In this document: positions 17,583 through 26,769 of the stretch, in pieces | Layout: the number at the start of each line of letters is the position of its first letter | Numbering within the stretch: position 1 is the stretch's first letter | Assembly (NCBI GenBank): GCA_002842205.1 | Contig: PHCI01000022.1 | Location: 1-57,013 of the forward strand | Direction of reading: 5' to 3' | DNA: 57,013 nt | Source: Betaproteobacteria bacterium HGW-Betaproteobacteria-3 | GTDB lineage: Bacteria > Pseudomonadota > Gammaproteobacteria > Burkholderiales > Burkholderiaceae_C | The notes under the pieces: generated by a model | What the model was told of the DNA's origin: nothing | The model's database searches: none | What the model saw: only the letters and a program-made list of their open reading frames with translations | Translations under genes and position numbers: made by a program

Positions 17583-18656
17583 ATGACCCATTCCCTCTGG
17601 CTCAAAAACTGCTGGTACGTGATTGCCTGGGGGCACGAGGTGCCGCCCGCCGATTCGGCCGAACTGTTTCATCGCACCGTGCTGGGCGAGCCCATCCTCG
17701 TCTACCGCACGGCCGACGGCGGGCTGGTGGCCCTGGAAGACCGCTGCTGCCATCGCCACGCGCCGCTGTCCAAGGGCCGCCGCGAGGGCGACTGCGTGCG
17801 CTGCGGCTACCACGGCCTCAAGTTCGACGCGCAAGGCGCCTGCGTGGAGGCGCCAGGCATCGCCGTCGTGCCGCCCAGGGCGCGCGTGCGGACCTACCCG
17901 GTGGCGCTCAGGAACAACTGGGTCTTTGTGTGGATGGGTGACCCGGCACAGGCCGACACGGCGCTGCTGCCCGACGCCTTTTCCAACGCCCACCCGGACT
18001 GGCTCAATCGGCCCGGCTACCTGCACTACGACACGCCTTACCTGCTGATCTGCGACAACCTGCTCGATTTTTCGCACCTGAGCTACGTGCACGAGAAAAC
18101 ACTGGGCGGCTCCACGCGGATCGCGCAGGCGGTGCCCGACATTGAAGCGGTGCCGGGCCCCACACCGGCGTGGCCGCAGATCGGCATCAAGGTGTCGCGC
18201 CACGTGCCCGACGTGCCTGCGCCGCCGTTCTACCAGCGCTTTCGCAGCTTCGACACCCACCTTGACCGCTGGTTTGTTTATGAGTTCTTGCTGCCCGGCA
18301 CGCTGCTCATGCATTCGGGCGGGCGCCCCGTGACCGACGCCAAGGACGACCTGAGCCGTGCCGTGCAGCTGCACAGCTGCCAGACGCTCACGCCCGAGAC
18401 CGAAACCACCACGCACTATTTCTTCCAGCAATCGCACCGGCGCGGGCATGGCGACGCCACCATGACCCAGTCGATCTACGACAGCCTGCAAGGCGCCTTC
18501 AACGAAGACCGCGACATGATCACCGCGCAGCACCGCAACCTGCAGTTCAGCCCCGATGCCCCCATGCTGCCACTGGCCATGGACGCGGCGCTGCTGCAGT
18601 TCCGCCGGCTGCTGGCCGCGCGCGTGGAGATCGAACGCAACACGCAGGTCGCCTGA
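17583..18656 (+). CDS. Rieske 2Fe-2S aromatic ring-hydroxylating oxygenase (VanA-like)
   Basis: A 357-residue oxygenase alpha subunit of the vanillate O-demethylase/Pdm type. The N-terminal Rieske cluster ligands are in CCHRHAPLS and CGYHG (about residues 50-75). The mononuclear iron site is DNLLDFSHLSYVHEKTL, with Asp and two His, near residue 160. The enzyme should demethylate or hydroxylate an aromatic or similar substrate with electrons from a separate reductase, but no reductase gene is nearby. It follows the LuxR gene on the same strand after 268 bp that contain no other gene. Confidence 0.88.
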   Translation: MTHSLWLKNCWYVIAWGHEVPPADSAELFHRTVLGEPILVYRTADGGLVALEDRCCHRHAPLSKGRREGDCVRCGYHGLKFDAQGACVEAPGIAVVPPRARVRTYPVALRNNWVFVWMGDPAQADTALLPDAFSNAHPDWLNRPGYLHYDTPYLLICDNLLDFSHLSYVHEKTLGGSTRIAQAVPDIEAVPGPTPAWPQIGIKVSRHVPDVPAPPFYQRFRSFDTHLDRWFVYEFLLPGTLLMHSGGRPVTDAKDDLSRAVQLHSCQTLTPETETTTHYFFQQSHRRGHGDATMTQSIYDSLQGAFNEDRDMITAQHRNLQFSPDAPMLPLAMDAALLQFRRLLAARVEIERNTQVA

Positions 18657-18687
18657 GCGACCAGGGGTCTTTCGCCTGCGCCCGTCG

Positions 18688-19677
18688 TTACAGCCCGGCC
18701 GCCGCCAGTTGCGCCGCCGACGGCAGGCCTTCGGTGTCGCCACGCACCTGCACCGCCTGTGCGCCGATCCAGGCGCCGCGGCGCACTGCGCGGGGCACCT
18801 CGTCGGGCAGGCGGCCGCCCTGCAGCAGCGCGCTGATCACGCCCACCGCAAAGCCGTCACCGGCGCCCACCGTGTCCACCACCTGGGCCACGGCAAAGGC
18901 TGGCACCTGGCCCCACGCATCGGGCGCGCCGCGTTGGCCGCCGCGCCAGCGCCAGTACGCCCCGTCGGGCCCGAGCTTGACCACCACGAGCTGCACGCCG
19001 CGGTCCAGGTAAAAGCGCGCGATGCCTTCGGGGTCGCGGGTGCCACACAGCACCTCGCCTTCGGCCTGACCGGGCAACACCCAGTGGCACTGGCAGGCCA
19101 AGGCGTTGATGCGCTCGACCATGACTTCGCGTGAAGGCCACAACGTGGGGCGCAGGTTGGGGTCGAACGACACGCTGCGTCCGGCCGCGCGCATGACCTG
19201 AATCGCCCGTTCGCACGCCGCATCGCAGCTTGCCGACACGCCCGGGTACACGCCGGTGGCGTGCAGGTGGCGGGCGCCCTGCAGGTAGTCCAGGTCCAGC
19301 GCCTCGGGCGTGAGGCGGCTCGCGGCCGAGCCCCGGCGGTGGTATTCGATCGGCGGATCGCTGCCGTCGGTGGCCAACGCCTTGACCATCATGCCGGTGC
19401 GGGCGTCGGCGTCCCAGGCCATGCGGCTGCAGTCGATACCTTCGGCGGCCAGCGTGCGGTGCAGATAGCGGCCCCAGGCGTCCTCGCCCAGGCGGCTGAT
19501 CCAGCCCACGCGCAGTCCCAGCCGGGCCAGGCCGGTGGCCACATTGGTTTCGGCGCCCGCGGTGCGCAGGGTGTAGCCGTGCACGGTGTCCAGCGGCCCC
19601 GGCGTGGTGGCCACCAACAGCGCCATGGCTTCGCCCAGGGTGACAACGTCCAGGGGAATCGGGGCGGCAGTGGTCAT
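18688..19677 (-). CDS. kdgK: 2-keto-3-deoxygluconate kinase (PfkB family)
   Basis: Ribokinase-fold sugar kinase of 329 residues that probably phosphorylates 2-dehydro-3-deoxy-gluconate. DVVTLGEAMALLVA opens the fold, RTAGAETNVATGLARLG near residue 45 is the sugar-binding block, SFDPNLRPTLW is typical of KdgK, and DTVGAGDGFAVGVISALLQG carries the catalytic Asp. A start 39 bases upstream (MAMASAPP) is possible. It converges on the Rieske oxygenase gene and is divergent from the hemerythrin gene. Confidence 0.85.
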   Translation of the reverse strand: MTTAAPIPLDVVTLGEAMALLVATTPGPLDTVHGYTLRTAGAETNVATGLARLGLRVGWISRLGEDAWGRYLHRTLAAEGIDCSRMAWDADARTGMMVKALATDGSDPPIEYHRRGSAASRLTPEALDLDYLQGARHLHATGVYPGVSASCDAACERAIQVMRAAGRSVSFDPNLRPTLWPSREVMVERINALACQCHWVLPGQAEGEVLCGTRDPEGIARFYLDRGVQLVVVKLGPDGAYWRWRGGQRGAPDAWGQVPAFAVAQVVDTVGAGDGFAVGVISALLQGGRLPDEVPRAVRRGAWIGAQAVQVRGDTEGLPSAAQLAAAGL

Positions 19678-19751
19678 GGGTGAGGCGGGTTTGGGTGGCG
19701 CGGATGCCATCGCCATGGTAGCGGGCCGGGCGGGGCAGAACCGGCGATTTG

Positions 19752-19765
19752 ATGACCTGGATCAA
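19752..19765 (+). promoter_or_regulatory. Putative FNR/Anr-type box ahead of the hemerythrin gene
   Basis: ATGAC-CTGG-ATCAA matches the TTGAT-N4-ATCAA dyad with two left-arm mismatches (ATGAC for TTGAT) and a perfect right arm. It lies about 95 bp upstream of the hemerythrin start, in the kdgK divergent region. Oxygen-responsive control of a hemerythrin gene is plausible, not shown. Confidence 0.4.
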
Positions 19766-19859
19766 GGACCGCGGGGGTTGGCCTTCCGCACAATGGCCCA
19801 TCAGGCGCCACCGGGCGCCTTCATGCGGCGCAGCCGCAGACGCTTCACGAGGCCCCATC

Positions 19860-20396
19860 ATGACCACGCCAACCCGCGACACCGACGCCCCGTTGACCAA
19901 CTTCACGCATTGCCACGAGGGCATCGTGTCGCACCTTGACCACCTCGGTGAATTGCCCGCCCTGCTGGCGCCGGCCGCGCGGGCGCGCCAGGTCGCGGCC
20001 GACACGGTGGCGTTCTTCCGCGCTGCCGTGTATGAACATCACGCCGAGGAAGAGCGCGAGCTTTTTCCGGCGGTGCTGCAAAGCGCCCACAAGGGCGAAG
20101 AACGCGAGCGCGTCAAGCGGCTGACCGACCAGCTCACGCGCGAACACCGGGACATCGAGGCCCGGTGGACCCAACTGGAGCCACTGCTCAAGAAACTGGC
20201 CAAAGGTCAGCCCGCCGAGGTGGAGGGCGAGGCCATCACGCAACTCGTCCGCCTCTACAAGGCCCACGCCAAATTTGAGGAAGACGAGTTCCTGCCGCTG
20301 TCCGAGACCATTCTGGGGCGCAACAGCAACCACATGGCCGCGCTGGGCTTGTCGCTGCACCTGCGCCATGCGCCGCCCGTGGTGGGCCACATCTGA
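19860..20396 (+). CDS. Hemerythrin-domain protein
   Basis: A 178-residue four-helix protein with a likely diiron site. The His and Glu ligands fall in FTHCHEGIVSHLDHL near residue 15, VYEHHAEEERELFPAV near 57, LTREHRDIEARW near 90 and KFEEDEFLPLSE near 140. Such proteins sense or bind oxygen or nitric oxide, or help repair iron. The start ATG at 19860 begins MTTPTRDTDAPLTN; upstream frame extension is not conserved in character. It stands alone, behind a possible FNR-type box. Confidence 0.85.
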   Translation: MTTPTRDTDAPLTNFTHCHEGIVSHLDHLGELPALLAPAARARQVAADTVAFFRAAVYEHHAEEERELFPAVLQSAHKGEERERVKRLTDQLTREHRDIEARWTQLEPLLKKLAKGQPAEVEGEAITQLVRLYKAHAKFEEDEFLPLSETILGRNSNHMAALGLSLHLRHAPPVVGHI

Positions 20397-20636
20397 TCGC
20401 TGGGCCCCTGGCTGGGCCCCTGGCGTGTCACTTGGGCCGCTGGGTCCGCCCGCTGCGCCACGATCCGACCCCGTGCGGCTGCGGCTCACTTGTGCATAAA
20501 AGTTAAAACCGAACGCACTGAATGCGTCGATTGATGCCATTGGTCACTGCCAATCCCAGGCCTACAATCGTGATCCCTTACAAAAGCTGACGGCTTGCCG
20601 CAGGTGCGGTTGGCTCACAGCCCCAGGAGACGCTTG

Positions 20637-22976
20637 ATGCCCTTGACTGCCGCCGCCCCCCATTCCGATGAGAAACGCGCCGAACTCCGCCGTGCCGCGC
20701 TGGAATACCACGAGTTCCCCACCCCGGGCAAGATTGCCATCGCCGCCACCAAGCAACTGGTGAACCAGCACGACCTGTCGCTGGCCTACTCCCCGGGCGT
20801 GGCCGCGCCGTGCGAAGAAATCGTCAAAGACCCGAACAACGCCTTCAAATACACCAGCCGCGGCAATCTGGTGGCCGTCATCACCAACGGCACGGCCGTG
20901 CTGGGCCTGGGCGACATCGGGCCGCTGGCGGCCAAGCCGGTGATGGAAGGCAAGGGCGTGCTGTTCAAGAAGTTCGCGGGCATCGACGTGTTTGACATCG
21001 AGATCGACGAAAAGCACGACCTCGACAAGCTGGTCGACATCATCGCCTCGCTCGAACCGACCTTTGGCGGCATCAACCTCGAAGACATCAAGGCGCCCGA
21101 CTGCTTCTATGTCGAGCGTCGCCTGCGCGAGCGCATGAAGATCCCGGTTTTCCACGACGACCAGCACGGCACCGCCATCGTGGTCGGCGCGGCCATTCTC
21201 AACGGTGTCAAGGTCGTGGGCAAGGATCTGAAGAAGGTCAAGCTCGTCACCTCGGGCGCGGGCGCCGCGGCGCTGGCCTGCCTGGGACTGCTGGTCAAGC
21301 TGGGCATGCCGCGCGAGAACATCTGGGTGACCGACCTGGCCGGCGTGGTCTACAAGGGCCGCACCGAGCTCATGGACGAGGACAAGATCCCGTTTGCCAA
21401 GGACACCCCGGCACGCACGCTGGCTGAGGTGATCGAGGGGGCGGACATCTTCCTCGGCCTGTCGGCCGGCGGCGTGCTCAAGGCGGACATGGTCAAGAAA
21501 ATGGCGGCGAACCCGCTGATCATGGCCCTGGCCAACCCCAACCCCGAAATCAACCCCGAAGAGGCCAAGGCGGTCCGGCCCGATGCCATCCTGGCCACCG
21601 GCCGCACCGACTACCCGAACCAGGTCAACAACGTCCTGTGTTTTCCCTACATCTTTCGTGGCGCACTGGACTGCGGCGCCACCACCATCACCGTGGAGAT
21701 GGAAATTGCCGCGGTGCACGCCATTGCCGATCTGGCGCAGGCCGAACAAAGCGAGGTGGTCGCGGCCGCCTACGTGGGCCAGCAACTGGCGTTCGGGCCC
21801 GAATACCTGATCCCCAAGGCATTCGATCCGCGCCTGATGATCAAGATCGCTGCTGCCGTGGCCCAGGCCGCCGCCGACAGCGGCGTCGCATTGCGCCCGA
21901 TTGCCGACATGGACGCCTACCGCGAACGGCTGCAGAGCTTCGTTTACGCCTCGGGCACCACCATGAAGCCGATCTTCATGGCCGCCCGACACGCCACCCG
22001 CAAGCGCGTGGCCTATTGCGAAGGCGAAGAAGAGCGCGTGCTGCGTGCCGCGCAGATCGTGGTGGACGAAGGGATCGCCCGCCCCACCCTGATCGGCCGC
22101 CCGGCCATCATTGCCCAACGCATCGCCAAGTTCGGCCTGCGACTCAAGGAAGAGCTGGACTACGACATCGTCAACGTCGAGCAGGATCACCGCTACCGCG
22201 ACTTCTGGCAAACCTACCACCGCATGGCCGAGCGCAAGGGCGTGACCCTGCAGACGGCCAAGATCGAGATGCGCCGGCGCCTGACGCTGATCGGCTCCAT
22301 GCTGCTGCACAAGGGTGACGTGGACGGCATGATCTGCGGCACCTGGGGCACCACGGCCATGCACCTGCATTACATCGACCAGGTCATCGGCAAGCGCCCC
22401 GGCGGCAGTGCCTCCACGCCGCAGGACGTGCCGATCTACGCCTGCATGAACGGCCTGATGCTGCCCGGCCGGCAGGTGTTCCTGGTGGACACCCACGTCA
22501 ACTACGACCCGACCGCCGAGGAGCTGGCCGAAATCACCACCATGGCCGCCGAAGAGATGCTGCGGTTCGGCCTCAAGCCCAAGGCTGCGCTGTTGTCGCA
22601 TTCGAGCTTTGGCACGTCCAACCAGCCCAGCGCGATCAAGATGCGCAAGACCCTGGAGTTGCTGCGCGTCCAGGCGCCCTGGCTCGAAGTCGACGGCGAA
22701 ATGCATGGCGACCTGGCGCTGGACAGCGCCGCACGCGACCTCGTCATGCCCCGGTGCGCACTCAGCGGCGACGCCAACCTGCTGGTGCTGCCCAACATCG
22801 ATGCCGCCAATATTTCTTACAACCTGCTCAAAACCGCTGCCGGCGGCAACATCGCCATCGGCCCGGTGCTCCTGGGCGCCGCCAAACCGGTGCATGTCCT
22901 GACGCCGAGCACCACCGTGCGCCGCATCGTGAACATGACCGCGGTCACGGTCGCGGACGCCAACGCGGGCCGATAA
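20637..22976 (+). CDS. maeB: NADP-dependent malic enzyme with phosphotransacetylase-like domain
   Basis: Decarboxylates malate to pyruvate with NADP. The 779 residues match the two-domain MaeB type. The N-terminal malic enzyme part has [34 protein letters not shown] and the NAD(P)-binding [16 protein letters not shown]. The C-terminal half (from about residue 440) is phosphotransacetylase-like, with [14 protein letters not shown]-type and SHSSFGTSN motifs; in this family it is regulatory and lacks transacetylase activity. CAGGAGA lies seven bases before the ATG. It is a single gene with a strong terminator downstream. Confidence 0.95.
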   Translation: MPLTAAAPHSDEKRAELRRAALEYHEFPTPGKIAIAATKQLVNQHDLSLAYSPGVAAPCEEIVKDPNNAFKYTSRGNLVAVITNGTAVLGLGDIGPLAAKPVMEGKGVLFKKFAGIDVFDIEIDEKHDLDKLVDIIASLEPTFGGINLEDIKAPDCFYVERRLRERMKIPVFHDDQHGTAIVVGAAILNGVKVVGKDLKKVKLVTSGAGAAALACLGLLVKLGMPRENIWVTDLAGVVYKGRTELMDEDKIPFAKDTPARTLAEVIEGADIFLGLSAGGVLKADMVKKMAANPLIMALANPNPEINPEEAKAVRPDAILATGRTDYPNQVNNVLCFPYIFRGALDCGATTITVEMEIAAVHAIADLAQAEQSEVVAAAYVGQQLAFGPEYLIPKAFDPRLMIKIAAAVAQAAADSGVALRPIADMDAYRERLQSFVYASGTTMKPIFMAARHATRKRVAYCEGEEERVLRAAQIVVDEGIARPTLIGRPAIIAQRIAKFGLRLKEELDYDIVNVEQDHRYRDFWQTYHRMAERKGVTLQTAKIEMRRRLTLIGSMLLHKGDVDGMICGTWGTTAMHLHYIDQVIGKRPGGSASTPQDVPIYACMNGLMLPGRQVFLVDTHVNYDPTAEELAEITTMAAEEMLRFGLKPKAALLSHSSFGTSNQPSAIKMRKTLELLRVQAPWLEVDGEMHGDLALDSAARDLVMPRCALSGDANLLVLPNIDAANISYNLLKTAAGGNIAIGPVLLGAAKPVHVLTPSTTVRRIVNMTAVTVADANAGR

Positions 22977-23025
22977 GGAATTGACTAACAGCAAGCGCTA
23001 ACTTAAATTGGCATTGCCCCGCTAG

Positions 23026-23063
23026 AGAGGCTGCCCAGCATTTGGGCAGCCTCTTGCTTTTTT
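23026..23063 (+). terminator. Rho-independent terminator of maeB
   Basis: A 12-bp perfect stem (AGAGGCTGCCCA / TGGGCAGCCTCT) with a 5-base loop, followed by TGCTTTTTT. It ends 87 bases after the maeB stop. Confidence 0.9.
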
Positions 23064-23135
23064 GGGCCTCTTGCGTCACACTACTGCCTTGAAATTACCG
23101 GGTAAACCCGAGGTTTCTGAAAGGTGTTTTCAGCA

Positions 23136-23537
23136 ATGTGGCGTGCGTTTTTTGACAAGACAGGTAAGTTAGGGCTTGCTTTTCTTGTCTTGACGACGAC
23201 ACTCGGCAGCCCCAGTTTGGTGCATGCACGTTCCGGCGGGTCTGAGAATCGCGTTGCGATTTCGGTCGGCGAACTGCCTCCGCAAGGGCGTGACACCTAC
23301 CAGCTGATTCTGCGTGGCGGGCCGTTTCCGTTTGACAAGGACGGCACGGTGTTTGGCAACCGGGAGCGGTTGTTGCCCGCCAACCGGCGCGGTTATTACC
23401 GCGAGTACACCGTCAGAACCCCGGGTTCACGCGACCGTGGCGCCCGCCGCATTGTGTGTGGCGGTCAACCGCGGACCCCCGAGGCCTGTTATTACACGGC
23501 GGACCACTACGCCAGTTTTCGCAAGATTGTGGATTGA
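23136..23537 (+). CDS. Secreted guanyl-specific ribonuclease (RNase Sa/barnase superfamily)
   Basis: A 133-residue protein with a signal peptide (KLGLAFLVLTTTLGSPSLVHA, about residues 10-30) and a microbial ribonuclease domain. The catalytic set is visible: Glu in YYREYTVRTPGS, Arg in DRGARRIVCGG and His in CYYTADHYASF, as in RNase Sa. It cleaves RNA after guanine outside the cytoplasm or in a target cell. ATG 23136 is preferred over the GTG four codons upstream. The barstar-type inhibitor gene starts 21 bp downstream, which is the normal toxin and immunity arrangement. Confidence 0.87.
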   Translation: MWRAFFDKTGKLGLAFLVLTTTLGSPSLVHARSGGSENRVAISVGELPPQGRDTYQLILRGGPFPFDKDGTVFGNRERLLPANRRGYYREYTVRTPGSRDRGARRIVCGGQPRTPEACYYTADHYASFRKIVD

Positions 23538-23558
23538 GAAAATGCTAAAGGCACGCCC

Positions 23559-24053
23559 ATGTTGAAAGATACCACCCGACCGGAAGTCACTCCGGACCCG
23601 ATTTTGACTATAGAAAGAACAGCGGAGATGGACACGCCACTTCGTAAGGAAAGCGAAACGCCGTTGCGTGGCGTTCGCAGCAATATCGTGCAGTCGATCC
23701 GGGCTTTCCGGGTGCAAGACCTGCAGGACACGGCGCGCAGCGTCGGCCATCACTTCCTGTACGCGAATCTGGGCAACGCCCAGACCAAGCAGGACGTGCT
23801 GGACATGATCGCCATGCAATTCACCTTCCCGGCCCATTTCGGGAAGAACTTTGACGCGCTCTACGACTGCATGACCGACCCGCTGCACAAAAGCGGGCCG
23901 CAGCCCGGTTTCGTCATCGTGCTCGAGCAGATCCCCGCCACCGCCAAATTCGACAAGGAAGCGCGCGAGCAACTGCTCGACATCTTCCGCGACGCGGCCG
24001 ACTACTGGGGGGACCGGAAGATTCCGTTCCGCTGCTTCTATTCTTTTCTGTAG
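23559..24053 (+). CDS. Barstar-family ribonuclease inhibitor
   Basis: A 164-residue cytosolic protein that should bind and block the ribonuclease encoded just upstream. The core barstar motifs are present: FLYANLGNAQTKQDVLDMIA, FTFPAHFGKNFDALYDCMTD (near residue 90) and VIVLEQIPATAKFDKEAREQ. The N-terminal about 45 residues are an extension not typical of barstar; an internal ATG at 23628 would shorten it, but AAAGG lies well placed before the ATG at 23559. Expression with the RNase protects the producing cell. Confidence 0.88.
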   Translation: MLKDTTRPEVTPDPILTIERTAEMDTPLRKESETPLRGVRSNIVQSIRAFRVQDLQDTARSVGHHFLYANLGNAQTKQDVLDMIAMQFTFPAHFGKNFDALYDCMTDPLHKSGPQPGFVIVLEQIPATAKFDKEAREQLLDIFRDAADYWGDRKIPFRCFYSFL

Positions 24054-24345
24054 CCCGTTCTGCGCAAACCAGCCAGGCAGAACGGGCGAACGAGGCAAAA
24101 GAGGGCAACCCCCTGATCGGGTCCGCGCCCATCGAGGTCCCGGCAGAAGGCGGCGAGAAAATGCCGACCGACCTGCTGGTCGACATCTCTCCGCTGGCGC
24201 TGCGCATGAGCAGCCCCTTCAACGCGGGGTATTGGCTCGCCGCAGCCTGAACCTGCGAGCGACCCCGAAGGCGGCTTCGCGCCTTCGCCCGCCGGGGGCA
24301 CACCCCCGCGGCCCGGCGGCACCGGTTCCGCGGTGTCTCTGGAAC
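24054..24345. other. Intergenic stretch with an open but unassigned frame
   Basis: No recognised gene. One plus-strand frame stays open for about 60 codons to a TGA at 24248-24250, including NPLIGSAPIEVPAEGG and PTDLLVDISPLALR, and looks like a decayed protein end rather than a gene with its own start. The 3' part (24265-24330) is a GC-rich, self-complementary tract. Confidence 0.35.
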
Positions 24346-24372
24346 GAAAAAGCCCGCTAACGCGGGCTTTTT
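24346..24372. terminator. Bidirectional rho-independent terminator
   Basis: AAAAAGCCCGC, a TAAC loop and GCGGGCTTTTT. It serves the barstar side on the plus strand and rsmA on the minus strand, whose stop begins at 24373. Confidence 0.9.
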
Positions 24373-25203
24373 CTATTTCTGGATTGGAGCCGCCTGGGCC
24401 AGCGCGACGTATTCCGCCACGGGCACCTCTTCGGCACGCCGCTGCACATCGAACGTGCCCGCCAACCCCCGCGCGTCGAGCCACTGGCCCAGCGTGTGGC
24501 GCAGCAGTTTGCGGCGCTGGCTGAACGCCACCTGAACGATTTCGGACAGGCGCGCGACGTCCAGCAAAGGGGGTTCGACGCGCGGTACCATGCGCACCAC
24601 GGCGCTGTCCACGCGCGGCGGTGGGTCAAAACTCGCGGGCGGCACGGCCAGCACGTTCTCCATGGCGTAACGCCATTGCAGCATCACGCTCAGACGCCCG
24701 TAATCCGACGTGGCTGGTGCGGCCACCATGCGGTCGATCACTTCCTTCTGGAGCATGAAATGCTGGTCTTCGATCGCGTCCACCTGGGTCAGCAGGTGAA
24801 ACAGGATGGGCGTGGAGATGTTGTAGGGCAGGTTCCCGACCACCCGCAGCCGCCGCGCTGCGGCACCATGATGAGGCTCGTTTACCTTGTTTTCAATAGC
24901 AAACTTTGTCCCATTGACGGGGGGTAGAGCCACAATTTCCTTGAAATTTACCTTCAACACATCGGCTTCAATGACCGTCAGCTGCGGATGGCTGCGCAAG
25001 CGCGCGGCCAGATCGCGGTCGAGTTCGATCACCGTCAGGTGCCCCAGCCGCTCCACCAGCGGTTGCGTCAGCGCCGCCAGCCCCGGGCCGATCTCGACCA
25101 TGGCCTGCCCCGGCTGCGGCGCAATGGCCCGCACGATGGCGTCAATGATCGTGCCATCCGTCAGGAAGTGCTGCCCGAAGCGCTTGCGGGCAATGTGTTT
25201 CAT
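24373..25203 (-). CDS. rsmA: 16S rRNA dimethyladenosine transferase
   Basis: Dimethylates the two adjacent adenosines near the 3' end of 16S rRNA in ribosome assembly (KsgA). The 276 residues start [19 protein letters not shown]-binding motif I is [14 protein letters not shown], the acidic [10 protein letters not shown] follows, and the catalytic motif is [12 protein letters not shown]. Residues about 92-115 ([20 protein letters not shown]) between the EADVLK block and NLPY form an extra loop encoded by a family A repeat. The ATG at 25203 abuts a family B repeat, which also supplies its GAGG-rich ribosome site. A longer frame into the repeat is judged spurious. Confidence 0.94.
   Translation of the reverse strand: MKHIARKRFGQHFLTDGTIIDAIVRAIAPQPGQAMVEIGPGLAALTQPLVERLGHLTVIELDRDLAARLRSHPQLTVIEADVLKVNFKEIVALPPVNGTKFAIENKVNEPHHGAAARRLRVVGNLPYNISTPILFHLLTQVDAIEDQHFMLQKEVIDRMVAAPATSDYGRLSVMLQWRYAMENVLAVPPASFDPPPRVDSAVVRMVPRVEPPLLDVARLSEIVQVAFSQRRKLLRHTLGQWLDARGLAGTFDVQRRAEEVPVAEYVALAQAAPIQK
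24893..24925 (+). repeat. Family A interspersed repeat inside rsmA
   Basis: ATAGCAAACT, then TTGTCCCATTGACGGGGGGT. It is antisense to rsmA and is read there as [11 protein letters not shown], the same frame as in the LuxR gene copy. Confidence 0.75.
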
Positions 25204-25204
25204 G

Positions 25205-25339
25205 CCGCCCCCTCGGGAGGCAGCGCAGTACGCGAAGCGACAAGCGTGGGGGCCACAGAGCGCCGCGCCGGGCCGCCCCAAGCCAGCTCAGCCCCCTCGG
25301 GGGGCAGCGCAGTACGCGAAGCGACCAGCGTGGGGGCCA
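25205..25339 (-). repeat. Family B repeat, partial plus full tandem copy, between surA and rsmA
   Basis: Reverse-oriented unit: TGGGGGCC flank, GCGCCGGGCCG block, CCCCCTCGGGGGG palindrome, GCAGCGCAGTACGCGAAGCG. One partial copy (25205-25254) and one full copy (25255-25339) fill the whole gap between the surA stop and the rsmA start. Confidence 0.85.
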
Positions 25340-25343
25340 TACC

Positions 25344-26732
25344 CTAACGCGGCGCCTCGCGGTATTCCACATAGGCCCGGGCCCGCACTTCCTGCGCCCA
25401 GTCGATGTAGGCCTCGTCGAGCTTCTTTTCGCGCAGCAGGTTGCGCGCGATTTCGCGTTGTTCGCGCTGGCTCAATGTGGTTTCACGGCGTTCGATCAGC
25501 TGGATCAGGTGCACGCCAAAGCGCGAGATCAGCGGCGTGCTGATTTCCCCCGGTTTGAGGGCGTCCATGACGGCCTCAAACTCAGGCACGAACTGGCCCG
25601 GGTTGGCCCAGCCGAGGTCGCCGCCCGCGCGCGCGCTGCCGTCCTGCGAGATGTCGCGGGCGACGGCGGCAAAGTCGGCCTGCCCGTTTTCAATGCGGCG
25701 CCGGAGGTCGGCCAGCCGGTCGCGCGCGGCGGCTTCGGTCAGATTCGGGCCGGTGCGCAGCAGGATGTGGCGGGCATGGTTTTGCGTGACCACCGCACTG
25801 GGCAGCCCGGCCTGGCTTTTTTCCAGCACCTTGAGGATATGAAACCCCGCCGGCGAGCGCAGGAGGTCGGTGATGGCGCCGACGCGCACGCTTTTCGTGG
25901 CGTCCACAAACAACTGGGGATACCGGTCGACCGTGCGCCGCCCCAGCACCCCGCCGCTGGCCCGGTCGGGCGCATCGGAGTTTTCACGCGCGAGCTGGTT
26001 GAAGTCGTCCCCGGCGCGCGCGCGCGCCAGCAGCTTTTCGGCGCGCTGGCGCAGGGCCTGCACCTGGGCTTCGGTGGCATTCTCGGGCACCTCCACCAAA
26101 ATCATCGCCAGATTGATCTCCTGGTCGGCGGTGTCGCCCAGGCCCTGCTGTTCGCGAATGAACTGGTCCACCTCGAGGTCGTTGATGCGGACCCGCGACT
26201 CCAGTTCGCGGTCGCGCAGGCGGGTCAGCGTGATTTGCTGGCGAAGCTCATCTCGGAACTGGGGCAGGGTCGAGCCTTCGGCCACGATCTTGCGCCGCAA
26301 ATCGGCCACGGTCATCTCGTTTTGCCGCGCGAAATTCTCTTCGGCCTGGTCCACCGCCACCTCTTCCACGCGGATACCGGTTTCCTGTGCCAGCTGCAAT
26401 TGCGTTTTCTCGACGATCACGCGCTCGAGCACCTGGCGTGCGAGTTCGTCGCGCGGCGGCAGACGCCCCCCCTGCTGGGAGAGTTGCCGCTCGATGCGGA
26501 GCAGCCGCGTGCGCACCTCCTGGCTGGTGACCGGTTCGGTGTTGACCACCGCCACGATGTAGTTCGCGTCGCGAGACACGTTGGCGGGCGCCGGAGCCAG
26601 GGCCGGGGCGGTCAGGCCGCCCGCGCCACCGCCGAGTTGCGGCGAGATGCGCAAGCCCTGGCCGTGGGCGGTGGGCGCCGCCATGAAGCAGGCCAGCGAA
26701 AGCAGGGAAACAGCAAGTGCACGTGAGTTCAT
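25344..26732 (-). CDS. surA: Periplasmic chaperone and peptidyl-prolyl isomerase SurA
   Basis: Escorts outer-membrane proteins such as LptD across the periplasm. The 462 residues begin with a signal peptide (ALAVSLLSLACFMAAPTAHG). The SurA N-terminal domain follows (NYIVAVVNTEPVTSQEVRTR), then two parvulin domains: ILVEVPENATEAQVQALRQR region near 220 and NHARHILLRTGPNLTEAA near 325, the second with FEAVMDALKPGEISTPLISRFGVHLIQ split across the fold. The start MNSRALAVS at 26732 removes a 53-residue frame extension. It lies 37 bp after lptD in the standard lptD-surA order. Confidence 0.94.
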   Translation of the reverse strand: MNSRALAVSLLSLACFMAAPTAHGQGLRISPQLGGGAGGLTAPALAPAPANVSRDANYIVAVVNTEPVTSQEVRTRLLRIERQLSQQGGRLPPRDELARQVLERVIVEKTQLQLAQETGIRVEEVAVDQAEENFARQNEMTVADLRRKIVAEGSTLPQFRDELRQQITLTRLRDRELESRVRINDLEVDQFIREQQGLGDTADQEINLAMILVEVPENATEAQVQALRQRAEKLLARARAGDDFNQLARENSDAPDRASGGVLGRRTVDRYPQLFVDATKSVRVGAITDLLRSPAGFHILKVLEKSQAGLPSAVVTQNHARHILLRTGPNLTEAAARDRLADLRRRIENGQADFAAVARDISQDGSARAGGDLGWANPGQFVPEFEAVMDALKPGEISTPLISRFGVHLIQLIERRETTLSQREQREIARNLLREKKLDEAYIDWAQEVRARAYVEYREAPR

Positions 26733-26769
26733 GATGGTGGCAACGGTTGGAGGCAGAGGATCAGGTGCG

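Noticed and set aside
20562-22994. 810-codon minus-strand open frame over maeB
   Set aside because: Mirror frame of a clear malic enzyme gene; no family features and no ribosome site.
25205-25339. Insertion sequence or rRNA/tRNA fragment
   Set aside because: The family B unit has no transposase frame, terminal inverted repeats of IS type or tRNA fold; it is a short interspersed repeat.
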